Positions 8,681-19,099 of a stretch of DNA of 21,597 nt are shown here, piece by piece (position 1 is the first letter of the stretch; every line of letters begins with the position of its first letter). Both the position numbers and the translations under genes were made by a program. The stretch lies in the NCBI GenBank assembly GCA_031835245.1, contig JAVKOQ010000649.1, positions 1 to 21,597 on the forward strand, in the 5' to 3' direction. Source of the stretch: Balamuthia mandrillaris (Eukaryota > Discosea > Longamoebia > Balamuthiidae). The notes beneath the pieces are model-generated. The model made no database searches and was not told the origin of the DNA. It worked only from the letters and a program-made list of their open reading frames with translations.

Positions 8681-11600
8681 TCAAAATAGTTTCTTGACAA
8701 CAGCTTTGTGCGCCATTGTGACATCGTTGGGCATTGTCACCACCACAGAGTTGTCGGCTCCATACCTGAATTGATCAGCAACGATGGTGTCTTGGTATCG
8801 CTTAATTTGGTATTCGTCAAGTTTGTTCTGATGGATGAAAAGTCACACCAGTCAGTAAAGGTGTTTTGGAAATAGAAGGGAAATATTTCACTCACCTGTT
8901 TAACTTTACGGAAGTTCCAGGTTATGATGTAAGGACCAGTGGAGGTTACAATGGAGCGCTCCGTGTCCTGTCCAATGTTGAAGCGAGCAGGAGTGAAGCG
9001 GACATGGCCCTGCATTTGCTCTATATGTTCTCGCTTCAGCTGCAGACGGCGAGGCACAGGCTGCAAAAGTAGAGTATTGCACTTAGTCAGTGAATGTGAC
9101 ACCTTTCTTACCAAATTGGAAGGATAATAAAGCACCTTTTCTTTGCCCATGCTTGTCTCAAAGCCAGTGGTGCCACCTGACAAGACCGTAGGCACCACCA
9201 ACAAATAAGTAGGGCAGGTAGCCAAGACCCAATGTCCGTCGGCTGTCACATCGATACCAATAATAGGATCTGTTCTCATCAATGTGTCAGGATATCGGTT
9301 AAAAGGAATACAAAGCAAGGGAGAGCAGGCAAAAGCATACCACCGAATCCAGGCAACTCTGTCTTAGCTCTAGGTTTTCTGTCTAATGGGTCCGCTATAT
9401 CTCTGTTCAATGTTTTCTGACTGAAAAGACGTATCTGGCCTTTAGCACTACCGATAGCCAGTTGTCCTTTGTTTTGAGAACCCCAAGATAAACAATGAAA
9501 TTTCTACCAAGACAGTCGCCAAGTTAACCCTTATTACTTACCTGCTTCTGTAGAGGCTGCACAACTCAGTTGTGGCCCTTGATTTCTACCAACTCGAGCA
9601 CCATACATCAAGCTGAGACAAAACGTTAGTGTGCTATCCGACTATCAGATATCTCTTACACATTAAACACAAGTACCTTCTGGTATCAACCTGTTTGTAT
9701 TTCGGTAGACGAGGATCGACTTTAAAGAACCCGTGCTGATTAACGGCAAGCAGAGTTTGTGATGGAGTCATCTGAGCATATTTTGTTTCTGGAATAATGT
9801 CATGCAAAGAGTGGGTAGGAGCCATTTCCTGCAAACAACAAAAAAAAAAAATGAAATAAAAACGAGTTAAAACATAAGCACTCAAACAAAACAAAAAAAA
9901 AAACAATAAAACAATAAAAGGTGGTTGCTTTGCTGCTACAAACCCATTCTTCCACAACGTCTCCCCTGTGTAAGTCCATTTTGAAAATCTTGTTGCGCTC
10001 TGCTGGATCAAGCAGCAACAACGAGTCATCTTCCTGGTGAAGCATCATCTGCCATGTTTCAAAACTGAAGTAAGAATTTAATGTTGGGGATGAGAATACA
10101 AGGATGTATACCTTCTTTGGAGAAAAGAACTTGCCACCCGGTGTCTTAACGTTCTTGAGGGTTGTAGCAAATTTAAGCTTCCTGGGAGTGTGCTTAAACA
10201 CCCCAATTTGAGAGCCTCGAGCGACAAAAGATCTGTCATATTTATATCTGAGAGCAATATGTTATCATATGCTAAGAGATTTGCTTGAGGAAACAAAATA
10301 AACCTACCCCACAGCCAACGCACTATTACGAGGTCCCTTGCTTTTTCCTCTTTCCTCTTGGCTCTCGTCCTCGCTCGTTCCGTCTTCTTCGTACTCCTCC
10401 TCTTCCTCTTCCTCTTCCTCTTCTCCTTCTTCCTCATCATCCTCATTTTTCTCCTCTTCTTTATCTGCGCCATCTTCAACAAAGTCCAGTAAATCAAACT
10501 CTGTTACAGGAAAGAGTTAGTAGCAAAGTTGGAAGAGAAAGCAAGAATTATCACCATTAACACCGTCATTTGCCTCAACTGCAGAAGCATCATCACGCCA
10601 GGCTCCCAATATCCAATCCACATCTGTTTTCTGAAGAAGTAAACAACGCCCAAGAGTACCAACTCCCCTGTTTAGCATTGAGATAAAGAGCCAAGTAACA
10701 GGCAAACATACCTTGACTTTGCTGAAGGGAGTACATGTATTAGTTTCCCATAAACACTTAGAAAAGGTCTTCTTGAACTCTTCGTCAGTGTCAGGGTCTG
10801 CAAACATCAAACTCCAAGTAAAAACTTTATCTTTATGTACAGCTACCCAAATAACAGAGCGGTTTTCCTTCATCATATTGTTTGTGTCATCAGTAAAGGT
10901 GGTTGACAAGTACGAAGAAAAGAGTACCTTATCAAAGTGCATGTACATCTCTGTAGTAATTGTTTGAGAAATCATGACTTGGCTTCCTTTTAACACAAAA
11001 AGCACATCTATGAAGAACAAAAAGTTAGTCTCATGAGAGAAGAGAGAAGAGACAAGAGAGAAGAGACAAGAAAGAAGAGACAAGAGACAAGAGAGAAGAG
11101 ACAAGAGAGAAGAGAGAAGAGACAAGAGAGAAGAGAGAAGAGAGAAGAGAGAAGAGAGAAGAGAGCAGAGAGAAGAGAGAAGAGAACAGAAAGAAGAATC
11201 AAGTTACGTGTAATGGTCTCCTTCGTGCTTAGTGTGTTGCTAATAGTGACCTCCACTTCAGATTCGATGAGGTTGAACTTTTGTTGAGAGTCGTCAAAGA
11301 GAAATAGATCGGCACCGGTCCTTAATAACTCAGTGCCTATAACTTCTTGCTGCTCTGGAAGAGGCACAATAGGACGAGAATCAGCAACAGCAGGTGGTGT
11401 TGTGACTGTAACAGACTTGGAGGGAGAGGCAGTAGCCGCCGCCGTGGGGGTAGACCATATTCTCCTACACGTGGCCAAAAAGAAAAAAAGAACACAGGAG
11501 TACCAGAAGGAGAGAACAACATCAGTCTAAGAGTAGAGAGCATCGAGTGGAGTAGAGGAGGGGAAGGCAACAGTACTGGCTGTATTCTTCCAGTTCTTCT

Positions 11601-12136
11601 TCGGAGACTTTGGAGCCCGGTTCTTGGTAGGTACATTCCCAAAGGCACTTACAAAGAGTGGCCTCAAAGAGGTTGACCATCTTTGCGGCCGAGTCATCAA
11701 ATTCGAAAAGAAGACGAGCAGTGGGAAGAGCGGGGTCCAACCAACTGAACGCTTGGCCTTCCAATGGCCCTCTTTCCTTGTGCAGTTGCATCTCTTCCAT
11801 CAAAGGAAAGCTTTTGGTAGTGTCCTCCTGTTCGGGCTCCTCTCCCTCTTCAAAGACGCGAGCAACCACCAAGTGGTAGAGGTGTGGCACTTCCGAACGA
11901 ACGATAGTTGCTGTACAGTCGTTCCAACTGCAACAAGTGCGCATGCACATAGCATCGTCTTGTTAGTATTGCAACAGCATAAAGAGACCAACCAGAGGAG
12001 GAGTTGAACGATCAACGTACAGGCAGTGCCATGGCGCTCCTTCCTTGCTCTGGCGATAAAAAGTGCCGGAAGCTTGCAGAAATGCAGACGTGTCTTCACG
12101 CCAAACTAAGCTCCCCAAGCTCTTCAGCAGGAACAT
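8681..12136 (-). CDS. VID27/DEM (CYPRO4) family protein
   Basis: Fifteen exons: 12136..12021, 11927..11577, 11464..11208, 11007..10928, 10867..10712, 10630..10555, 10500..10308, 10247..10112, 10048..9944, 9828..9677, 9612..9542, 9466..9341, 9269..9136, 9060..8896 and 8827..8681. They total 2265 nt, or 754 residues, in the usual VID27 size range. Start MFLLKSLGSLVW resembles fungal VID27 N-termini. A PH-like region follows (about 39-155: LYHLVVARVFEEGEE, then ARLLFEFDDSA), then a second conserved block ending DPDTDEEFKKTFSKCLWE. An acidic Glu run lies at about 370-400. The C-terminal WD40-like domain shows FVARGSQIGVFKH, MLHQEDDSLLLLDP, DPIIGIDVTADGHWVLATC, FTPARFN and IVTSTGPYIITWNF. Yeast Vid27 is cytoplasmic and named for vacuolar import and degradation; plant DEM is needed for meristem development. 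The biochemical role is unclear. The fourth intron (60 nt, divisible by three) is the only doubtful join. Confidence 0.93.
11034..11190. repeat. GA-rich minisatellite inside a VID27 intron
   Basis: Tandem units of the type AGAGAGAAG and AGAGACAAG fill most of the third VID27 intron (11008..11207, 200 nt), the longest of that gene. On the coding (minus) strand the tract is pyrimidine-rich and lies upstream of the acceptor at 11007, so it doubles as a polypyrimidine tract. Such purine mirror repeats can form triplex DNA. Confidence 0.85.
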
Positions 12137-12484
12137 GTTGTCTTTGTCTTGTGTGGTGGTGGTGAGTCCTCTGGTTGGGGCTTTGCTTTGTGCTGTCTTG
12201 TTCGCTTTCTGCTGATCTAATATGGAAGATTTTACTCAACCTAATAGGTTTCAGTTGCAACTCTGGACCTACTCCAAATGGCCCAACATAAACCAGAGCT
12301 GAAGCCATAGTTCCAATGGCTGAGTACATTTGGCGCGAATTTTTCGAGCCTCATGTCCATAAAACCGCTGTAGAAAGTCGTGTTGTTTACTCAGGAAACA
12401 CCTACTCACCTCCTCCTCTCTCTCTCCATTTGTCTTCTCTCTTTTGTTTTTAAGTTTTGTGCTCTTTGGGTTTGGCCAATAATG
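12137..12484. other. Region upstream of VID27; small plus-strand frame of unknown status
   Basis: This holds the VID27 promoter. On the plus strand an ATG at 12315 opens a 46-codon frame (MAEYIWREFFEPHVHKTAVE and on) that ends in a pyrimidine-rich stretch, as a first exon running into an intron might. No downstream exon can be joined to it with confidence. It may be the surviving 5' end of a gene disrupted by the transposons to its right. No TATA element is clear. Confidence 0.3.
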
Positions 12485-13920
12485 CAAGGTACCCTATGTT
12501 AGTTGCTCAGCACATGGTTTGCTTGGCCTTGCCTCTGTGCCTCACCAGTTGGCGGGCATGATCTTTGGCAAAAGTGGTACCCAGAGGTTGCTAGCAAACT
12601 CACAGGGTATTACAAATGCCCTCCAAATGCTGTTGATTGCGGAAGAAATGGGGAATTAAGAACTATATACCGACTTAAGGGGTCTTTTGCACCAGTTGCA
12701 ACAAGAAATCAATACTTTGAGGCCCAAACCGGTAAGAGCTTTTTCCTTCTTGTTATCGTTTTGAGAATAGGCTGATTGGTTGTATTTATCAGGTGGCAGG
12801 GTTACTATTGAGCACCAATTTGAGATGTTTTTCAGAACTGCCCTGCACTTGAGCGATATTGCATGATTGGAAAGAGCATACAAGAGGAGCCAAAGGTCAA
12901 GCCTCACCAAATTCCTACACGACCTTGACAACCGGGCTCAGTCTTGTTCGGGCACTTGTCATTTCTCCTTCTCATCTGGCAACTGCTCTACACTTTGCCT
13001 GTACCAATAGTGCACTTATTCACCAGCTGTCTTCACAGCGAGCAACCATTATCTATTGTATTGGATCTGTTATGCCAAATCTTCTGTAGTGCCCTTCTCA
13101 CTGACAGCATTGTGAAAGTGCTAATGTTAACTTGCAGACATGCGGACTTGTTTCTGCACTTGTAGATTGAATGGTGGAGCTAGGCAACCCTGTTACCAAT
13201 CCAAACTACTTTTAAGATTTGTAGGTGCAGCATACACCTGGTAGTACAGTTCAATGACACCAAAAGAGTTGCTTCTGCAAATGAAAAGTCTGTGAGCCCA
13301 CTCTCCTTGCAACTGCTTGTATGTATTGCATTACAGCACTTTGATGGGAGTGATGATGGGCACCAATTCATCCTCAATTTCCACCCACTGAGTCTTGATA
13401 GCAGTGGGTCATCCATTTGGTGCTTGTGGTCAGCCGCCTTCCCTGTCCTAGGACATTGTCTTCCATTACAGCTGCTGGGGTAGCTTTGATGTTGCTGGAA
13501 TGTCTACTGACCATCTCAAGGGATTGGTTTAGGTTAGCAGTACTTTGCTCTTGACCCCATTTTGCAGAGAATTTGGTTTCCAAGCATTGAAAATGATGAC
13601 AAAGGCCATATTGCCCAGTTGAAAATGTTTTTTGAAGCAGCCTATCAACAGGAGCTCATAGAACAGACCTCCTTGGTTTTACCAACAGGGGTGATCCACC
13701 ATCATCTTGCCCATGTGAGGAAATATGTGACCCTTAGTGTTATAGTTATCTTAACAACTAATTTTTTTGTTTTTATTGGTAGATATCCCCCTTGTGCACC
13801 AAGTGAGACTGGTCTCTTTCCTTTGTACAGCAGTGACCCTAGCTTCTCACTGGCCAAGGGCCTAGATGGCATGCCTTTTCACCAATTTTTTCTGGAGTTT
13901 TGTGGATAGCTAAATGAACA
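12485..13920 (+). pseudogene. Decayed exon-like coding remnants, family unknown
   Basis: Several short plus-strand frames look like ageing coding DNA. They include a block at about 12555-12731 (GHDLWQKWYPEVASKL, then LRTIYRLKGSFAPVATRN) followed by a good donor and an acceptor near 12792. Another at 13566-13717 (RIWFPSIENDDKGHIAQLKM and on) starts just after a TTTTGCAG acceptor. A third lies at about 13780-13908. Stops and frame changes separate them, and I recognise no domain. They may belong to the DNA transposon downstream or to a different dead gene. Confidence 0.35.
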
Positions 13921-14224
13921 GAGATGGATACTGTGGCATGCCTGCCTCTCTCCACAATGCCATCTCTCTGAAGGAGCCTGAAAAGCATTCTTCTCTGTGC
14001 CCCTCCAGGACAATCAGGGCCACCAGCACTACAACAAGCAGCTCAACTATCTTTTTGCTCTCTTCACAGGCATGCCAATGTTGATTTGGTAGCCTTTTCT
14101 AAATGGCCCAACAAACTAATTACCAATTCCTATAATACTTCCTAAAATTCGTTTAATGGTGGCTTGGTGTATGGCCCAGACAACAACATCAATAAAGAAA
14201 GTTACAAATAAAGGCAAATTACTG

Positions 14225-14421
14225 TGTTGGAAAACCAACAATTCACTTCATTATGACTTCCTGTCACTCTCCATGAATACTCTGACCCTTTTTATTTTCC
14301 CTTTTTCCTTGCAACACATTCAATGCACACACTTTGGTCCACTTCTTTTTCAAGTGAATAAACCCAGAGTCGCTTATGTGCCATCCCTTTTTTGATCCAC
14401 AGGGTTTATCCCCCATCAACA
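14225..14421 (+). mobile_element. Solo LTR, copy A (LTR-retrotransposon fossil)
   Basis: It begins TGTTGGAAAACCAACA, itself a short hairpin, and ends CATCAACA, giving TG...CA ends with a TGTTG/CAACA inverted repeat. A 4-bp target duplication ACTG lies at 14221-14224 and 14422-14425. AATAAA at 14357-14362 sets the plus orientation. At 197 bp it is shorter than copy B in the middle. The element interrupts the DNA transposon, so it is the younger of the two. No internal region remains. Confidence 0.85.
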
Positions 14422-14422
14422 A

Positions 14423-15181
14423 CTGGTTGGTTCACCTTGATAATGATGGACAGCTCCAATTTAAGCTATTCACGTTATCATTGGAACCACTTGTCACTAT
14501 GTTTAAGGTTTTACATTGCTTCCCCTCTCCTCCCCCCTCCTCTCCCTTCCTCTCTCTCTCTCTCTCCTTTTTGTTGTTGTACTTCTTCTTGTTTCTTTGT
14601 TTTTTTCTTTCTTTGTTTCTTTGTCTTTTTTTACTGTCATTCTTCTTTTTCTCGCTCTGATCTTTTTTCTTGTTTTTTCTTTTTCTTTTTCTTTTCTTTT
14701 CTTTTTTTTTTTTGCTTGTAAAGCACTTTGACCAGTGTCACAGCCAAGTTCTTCACCAACCTTTAGTCACAGGCATCATAGACACTACAGAGTGTCCTGT
14801 TCAGCGTTCTATGAATGCCGACACTCAACATACATTTTATTCTGGCAAAAAAAAGCAGCACACAGTCAAATATGAACTTGTGGGACTTGGCAACGGAGCT
14901 CTTTTCCTGGGTCAACGGCCCTTTTCCAGGTACATGACCTCACAATTGCTCATCAAGGCGTTCTCAATTACCTTTCCATTCGTGAGATCCTTTTAGGCGA
15001 CCTTGCTTACCTGGGTGAGCTGAGTTTTTTTACTCCCATCAAGAGAGAGCAAGGACAAAGCTTGAGCGAGTTGGCTGAAGTGTTTAACCAGCTGTTGGGA
15101 GCAGAATGTGTGGAAGTGGAGAGGGCGATTCGTCGTCGTAAAGTTTTCAACTGCTTACATACCACTTGGCATCACTCTTAA
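14423..15181 (+). pseudogene. Broken DDE_Tnp_4-type transposase (PIF/Harbinger/ISL2EU-like DNA transposon)
   Basis: The catalytic core is readable. GIIDTTECP holds the first Asp (14781-14783), followed by the typical FYSGKKKQHTVKYELV block. Next comes HDLTIAHQGV with the second Asp (14936-14938), a GDLAYLG strand, and finally VEVERAIRRRKVFNCL with the Glu (15119-15121) just before the stop at 15179-15181. The first Asp lies in a different frame from the second Asp and Glu, so at least one indel separates them and the gene is dead as read. A probable 216-nt intron (14508..14723, CT-rich) joins VTMFK to HFDQC in frame. Upstream coding is interrupted by a solo LTR at 14225-14421. This superfamily moves by cut-and-paste and normally needs a Myb-like partner, which I do not see. 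No terminal inverted repeats were identified. Confidence 0.75.
14519..14716 (+). repeat. CT-rich tract inside the probable transposase intron
   Basis: About 200 bp of almost pure C and T, directly upstream of a TTGTAAAG acceptor. Long frames through it are low-complexity Phe/Leu/Ser translations and are not genes. Confidence 0.8.
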
Positions 15182-15419
15182 GAGTTTCATTCTTCATGCT
15201 TCACTCTTATTGTTTGTATTGTAAACATCGATTTATGTTTTTTTCCTTTGACTCACAAATAAACCTTCGTTTCCTCAGGTCTATTAATAGATAATGTGCT
15301 CCCAAAGATAGAAAATGCCAAAACAGATCATTTTTCCTTTTTTGAAAATTTGGGAATTTGCTCATGGAATAAACAAAAACCAAGATAACACCTCACACTA
15401 TTCCTGGAAATAGGAGAGG
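15182..15419. other. Spacer between DNA transposon and LINE
   Basis: AT-rich sequence with an AATAAA at 15259-15264, which may be the old polyadenylation site of the transposase transcript. I see no gene, and no terminal inverted repeat that would mark the transposon end. Confidence 0.4.
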
Positions 15420-18400
15420 AAGGCCATGGTGAGGAAAATGCAGGAGGGAGCAGCTACAGTTGAAGATCTTTGGAGCAAGTGGAAAAAGGATTGTGGGGTA
15501 GTGCAATGAGATAGTTTGGTAGAGAAAGGAGACTGGTTGGAGCAACAATTAGCAGGGCAAGGAAGCCATGGTGGATGGCAGAGTTAACATCCTTGAACAA
15601 GCAGGTGTTGGAAGCCCATGCTCAGTGGCTGAGAGAAGGAAAGAATGATGAAAAGGCCAGAGAGGATTTTGTGGAACTTAGGAAAAGGTTTGTGAAGTTG
15701 TGGAGAGCCAACAAATGGGACTGGATGAAGTAAAAGAGACAAGAGAACATCAAGGAAATGCAGAAATGGATTGGCAACATGTGGAGGAGCGTGTGGCAAA
15801 GCATAGAGCAGAGCCCAAAGCTGTTATTAAGCACCATGGTAACATGGCAGCCTTCAAAGAACATTGGGCAAAGCTGGAAAGAAAGGATTCTTCCAGCAGG
15901 AGCTTGCATTGAGAGGAAGCTGGTCCAGAAGGACAGTCTTGGTTGGCAGCAACTGGCTTAAGAAGGAGAGCTTTAATTTTGCATGGAGGAAAAGATTGAG
16001 GGTGGGCAAAGCAGCTGGAGTGGATAATATTGATGGGGAAATGAAGAAGTATGGAGGTAAACATGTGCAAGACGCAACTTGGACACTGATCAAGGCCTTT
16101 GAGAACCCCAAGAAGAGGAAACAGGGAGTGGTTATTCCATTGCATAGGCAGGAGATCCCCAGAACCCAGCAACCTACAGAGGAATTACCCTCCTATGCAA
16201 TGCAGCCAAGGTTTTTGAGGGAGCTATCTTGGTGCAGTTGAACATACAAGCAAGAGAGCAAGGGTGGATAAGTGAGCAGATTTAGAAAAGAAAGAGGAGT
16301 CATGGATCAAGTGTGGTGGTTGAAGAAATGCCTGATGAAGAGAAGCAAAGAATGTACTTATATTGCTCTGTTGGATATCAGCAAGGCATATGACATGCTT
16401 GACCATGACATACTGGCAAGGACATTGTGCAAAAGAGGAGCAGAAGAGGCAGCAGTGAGCATCATTGCAGAGTGGTACTGTGGTATGACAAGTGTCATTT
16501 GCATGAATGGGCAACTCTCTGAGGAATTTCTGGTAGAAAGAGGAGTTAAGCAAGGAGGAGTTTTGTCTCCCTTCTTGTTCAATGTATATATTGACAGGGT
16601 GGCAAGAAAGCTATGGGTGATGGAGGAAAAGGAGGAGATAAAGCAAGGAATGTTTGCTTGTTGTTTGCAGATAATATGGCAGTGATGGCCAGTAATCCTT
16701 TTGAGCTTCAAAGAAGACTGAATGTGGCAGTGAAGGCAGTGAATGCTCTGGGACTTCAGTTCAATGCAAAGAAATCAGTGGTGCTAGTACAAGGAAAGAA
16801 GGTTTGCTTCCAAGAGTGGAGACTAAAGGGGGAAGATGTGAAACGTGTGAAGGAAGCCAAGTACCTGGGACTGTGGTTTGAAGAAAGTGGTGAGTGGACA
16901 ACCCATGCCAAGGAGAGGATAACCAAGGCCAAGCAAGCCCTCTACAGCCTTAGGCAGCAGGGAGCCATTGCTCAAGGCCCGGGTACACGTACTGCCCAGA
17001 TTGCTGCAGAGGCCATTGTCAAGTCTACCTTGTCATATGAACTTTGCATGACAGAGCTTTGTTGATGGGGGATAAACCCTGCGGGTCAAGAAAGGGACGG
17101 CATGTAAGCAACTCTGGGTTTATTCACAAGAAAAGAGGTGTGAACCAAAGTGTGTGCTTTGAGTGTGTTGTGAGGAAAAAGGGAAAATAAAAAGGGGTGA
17201 GAGAATTTGGGGTATCCAGGTGTTATACCACTCTCCCATAATACCTATCCCTATCTCTCCTTGTATATATATCCCTTTCTTTCATTTTATTAAAGGTCTT
17301 TTTCCCTATGCCCATCGAGTTGGTGTCTGTTAGGTTGTTCCCCTACCGGCCTTATCACACAGGTAAAGTGTTGACAGGAAGTCAAAATGACACGAATTGT
17401 TGTTTTCCAACAGCTTTCCAAATCATGGTGGAAGAAAATCGAAGCTGTGTAGAATGAGACAGCAAGAAGTGTATTGCAAGTTCATCGAAGGACTGTGGCA
17501 GGGGTTTGTAGAGCAGAATTGGGATGGTTGACCATCAAGGCCTACTGTGAGTTGGAAAGGCAAGCAGTAATTCGCCATGCTGAGAGGCAAGATGGCCACT
17601 TTGAGCTTTTGGAAGGGATAAGCCAAGCAAGAGAAGAGGAAGGTGAGAAGAGAAAAGGTGAGGAAAGTGAAGGGATGAGTGACATTGAAAAGAAAGCCAA
17701 GAGGATGAGGACCTTAACTCGAGTAGCCAAGGCAGAGTATGCAGTTGAAGGAGAAAGAGAACAAGAGCAGGGCTTTGGCACAACTTCTTGACAAATGTAA
17801 GATGTTTGGTTGGACAACAACGAAGCTTAGTGATTACCAACCCAAGGAAGGATTGATTGATGAATGCTATTCGCTGTGATGGACTGCCCATTGGTAAAAA
17901 AAAGGGGAGCTATTCAGCAGTCTGAAGAGAACAGTACTCTGCATGCAATGCTGAGGAAGAAACTGCAGGACACTTCCTGTTAAGATGTCCAAATCTTTGG
18001 GAAGATCATTTTAGAATCTGGAATGTGGACAATGGAGATGAAGAACAAGTCAGAAAGCTAATTATAGAAGACTGTACAACAAAGCTCCTGTCAAGTGGAA
18101 AGAAATGCAACAGAGCTCAAGAGATGAAGCATTGTAAGCAGAGTTGTAAACGAGTCTGGAGATTATGGGCAGCAAGAGCAAGTTGGAAGTATGGAGTTCT
18201 TCTGCATTTTATCAATCTTTGGAAGTAATGTAAAAGTAAGGAAATGATAAGAGAGGAAAAGGGGAAGGAAAGGATAGCTAGATGATACAAAGTTAGTCTG
18301 AAAGCTCATTCAACAATTTTCACTTGTGAACAACATAACAATTGGGAAGGCATTGAGGATGAGGGAGTAAGAGAAGTAAGAGTACACTATGTATATACAA

Positions 18401-18460
18401 TGCTTACTTTTTATGTTAGTGTTACTCTCAGAGCAAATAAACTTCTTATTACTACTACTA
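15420..18460 (+). mobile_element. 5'-truncated, degenerate LINE (non-LTR retrotransposon)
   Basis: Plus-strand coding blocks follow LINE order. A linker (PWWMAELTSLNKQVLEAHAQ) starts near 15570, and an RT-0 type block (GKAAGVDNIDGEM) near 16006. The RT core at about 16360-16850 reads ALLDISKAYDMLDHDILA, then GVKQGGVLSPFLFNVYIDR, then LLFADNMAVMAS, where the usual FADD is FADN. A terminal cysteine/histidine motif (CNAEEETAGHFLLRCP) lies near 17946-17993, and the last coding block ends near 18228. Frameshifts between blocks, one of them between the two halves of the RT core, show it is dead. No endonuclease domain is visible, so it is 5' truncated. The 3' end has AATAAA followed by a (TTA/CTA)n microsatellite tail instead of poly(A). 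A solo LTR (17060-17412) is inserted in it. Confidence 0.85.
17060..17412 (-). mobile_element. Solo LTR, copy B, nested in the LINE (fossil)
   Basis: The longest copy, 353 bp, in minus orientation. Read on that strand it starts TGTTGGAAAACAACAATT and ends CCCCCATCAACA. The 4-bp target duplication GCTT lies at 17056-17059 and 17413-17416. On its own strand it carries a TATATATA stretch in the first half and an AATAAA near its end, as an LTR promoter and polyadenylation site would. It sits inside LINE coding sequence, so it postdates the LINE. No internal region is present. Confidence 0.88.
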
Positions 18461-18470
18461 AAAGAGCTAA

Positions 18471-18660
18471 TGATGAGACAAGAAGTGTATTCAAGAGAAT
18501 AGAGGAAGGACAACAAGAGTGAATCTCCAACATTGCTTCAAAGTACACTGAGAGAAAGGGGGAAATGGAGAAAGGAAGGATGGAAGATACAAAAGAAAGG
18601 AGAGCTGAGGGTCTAGGATGGATCCAACATAAGGAGTGAGATAAGTGTTGGTGATTTTAC
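18471..18660 (+). repeat. ~190-bp direct repeat, copy 1
   Basis: Starts TGATGAGACAAGAAGTGTAT and ends ...GTGTTGGTGATTTTAC. It is closely similar, by eye about nine bases in ten, to 19936-20128. The pair flanks about 1.3 kb of LTR-element debris. It could be an LTR of a second family or part of an internal region; no target duplication was found. Confidence 0.75.
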
Positions 18661-18662
18661 CT

Positions 18663-18817
18663 ATTGGAAAACCAACAATTCACATCATTATGACTTCCTG
18701 TCGACATTTTCTCACTCAAAGCACACACTTTGGTCCACACCTCTTTTCTTGTGAATAAATCCAGAGTCACTTATGTGCTATCCTTTCTTGATCCACAGGG
18801 TTTATTCCCCATCAACA
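18663..18817 (+). mobile_element. LTR copy C (fossil, shortened)
   Basis: Same family as copies A and B: starts at TTGGAAAACCAACAATTCAC, contains an AATAAA, and ends CCCCATCAACA. Shorter than copy B. It abuts direct-repeat copy 1 on the left and an opposite-facing LTR fragment on the right. No clean target duplication is seen. Confidence 0.75.
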
Positions 18818-18835
18818 CCCAAGAAGAATGCTGAT

Positions 18836-18944
18836 AGCAAAGTGTATACTTTGAATGTATTGCAAGGAAAAAGGGAGTATAAACAGGGTGAAATAATTTG
18901 GGGTATCCCAAGAAGTCATAATGACTTGAATTGATTTTCCGACA
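18836..18944 (-). mobile_element. LTR copy D (fossil fragment), inverted relative to C
   Basis: Matches copy B in the same orientation, from the stretch with TATACTTTGAATGT to the outer end ...TTGATTTTCCGACA. The polyadenylation half is absent. Together with C it makes a head-to-head pair of the same LTR family separated by about 18 bp. Confidence 0.68.
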
Positions 18945-19099
18945 TGAGTACAATGGTGAAAGGAGAGTTCCAGGGACTGTCAGGTAGGTGAGCATGATGA
19001 CACTGGTATGCAGCCATTCCATCACTTGCAGATTGATTTTGAGCATTCAATAGTGTGGAATGGGGTATTGGTGGCAAAAAACAGGAGGGTGGTCAGTGT

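Noticed and set aside
10285-10560. Plus-strand frames rich in Ser/Pro/Leu around 10.3-10.5 kb.
   Set aside because: They are the antisense of the acidic Glu run of VID27.
12096-12329. VID27 starting at 12329 on the minus strand.
   Set aside because: That frame ends without joining the next exon; the ATG at 12136 in another frame gives MFLLKSLGSLVW and splices in phase.
14376-14731. Phe/Leu/Ser-rich membrane-like frames.
   Set aside because: Produced by a CT-rich tract within a probable intron, not by a real membrane protein.
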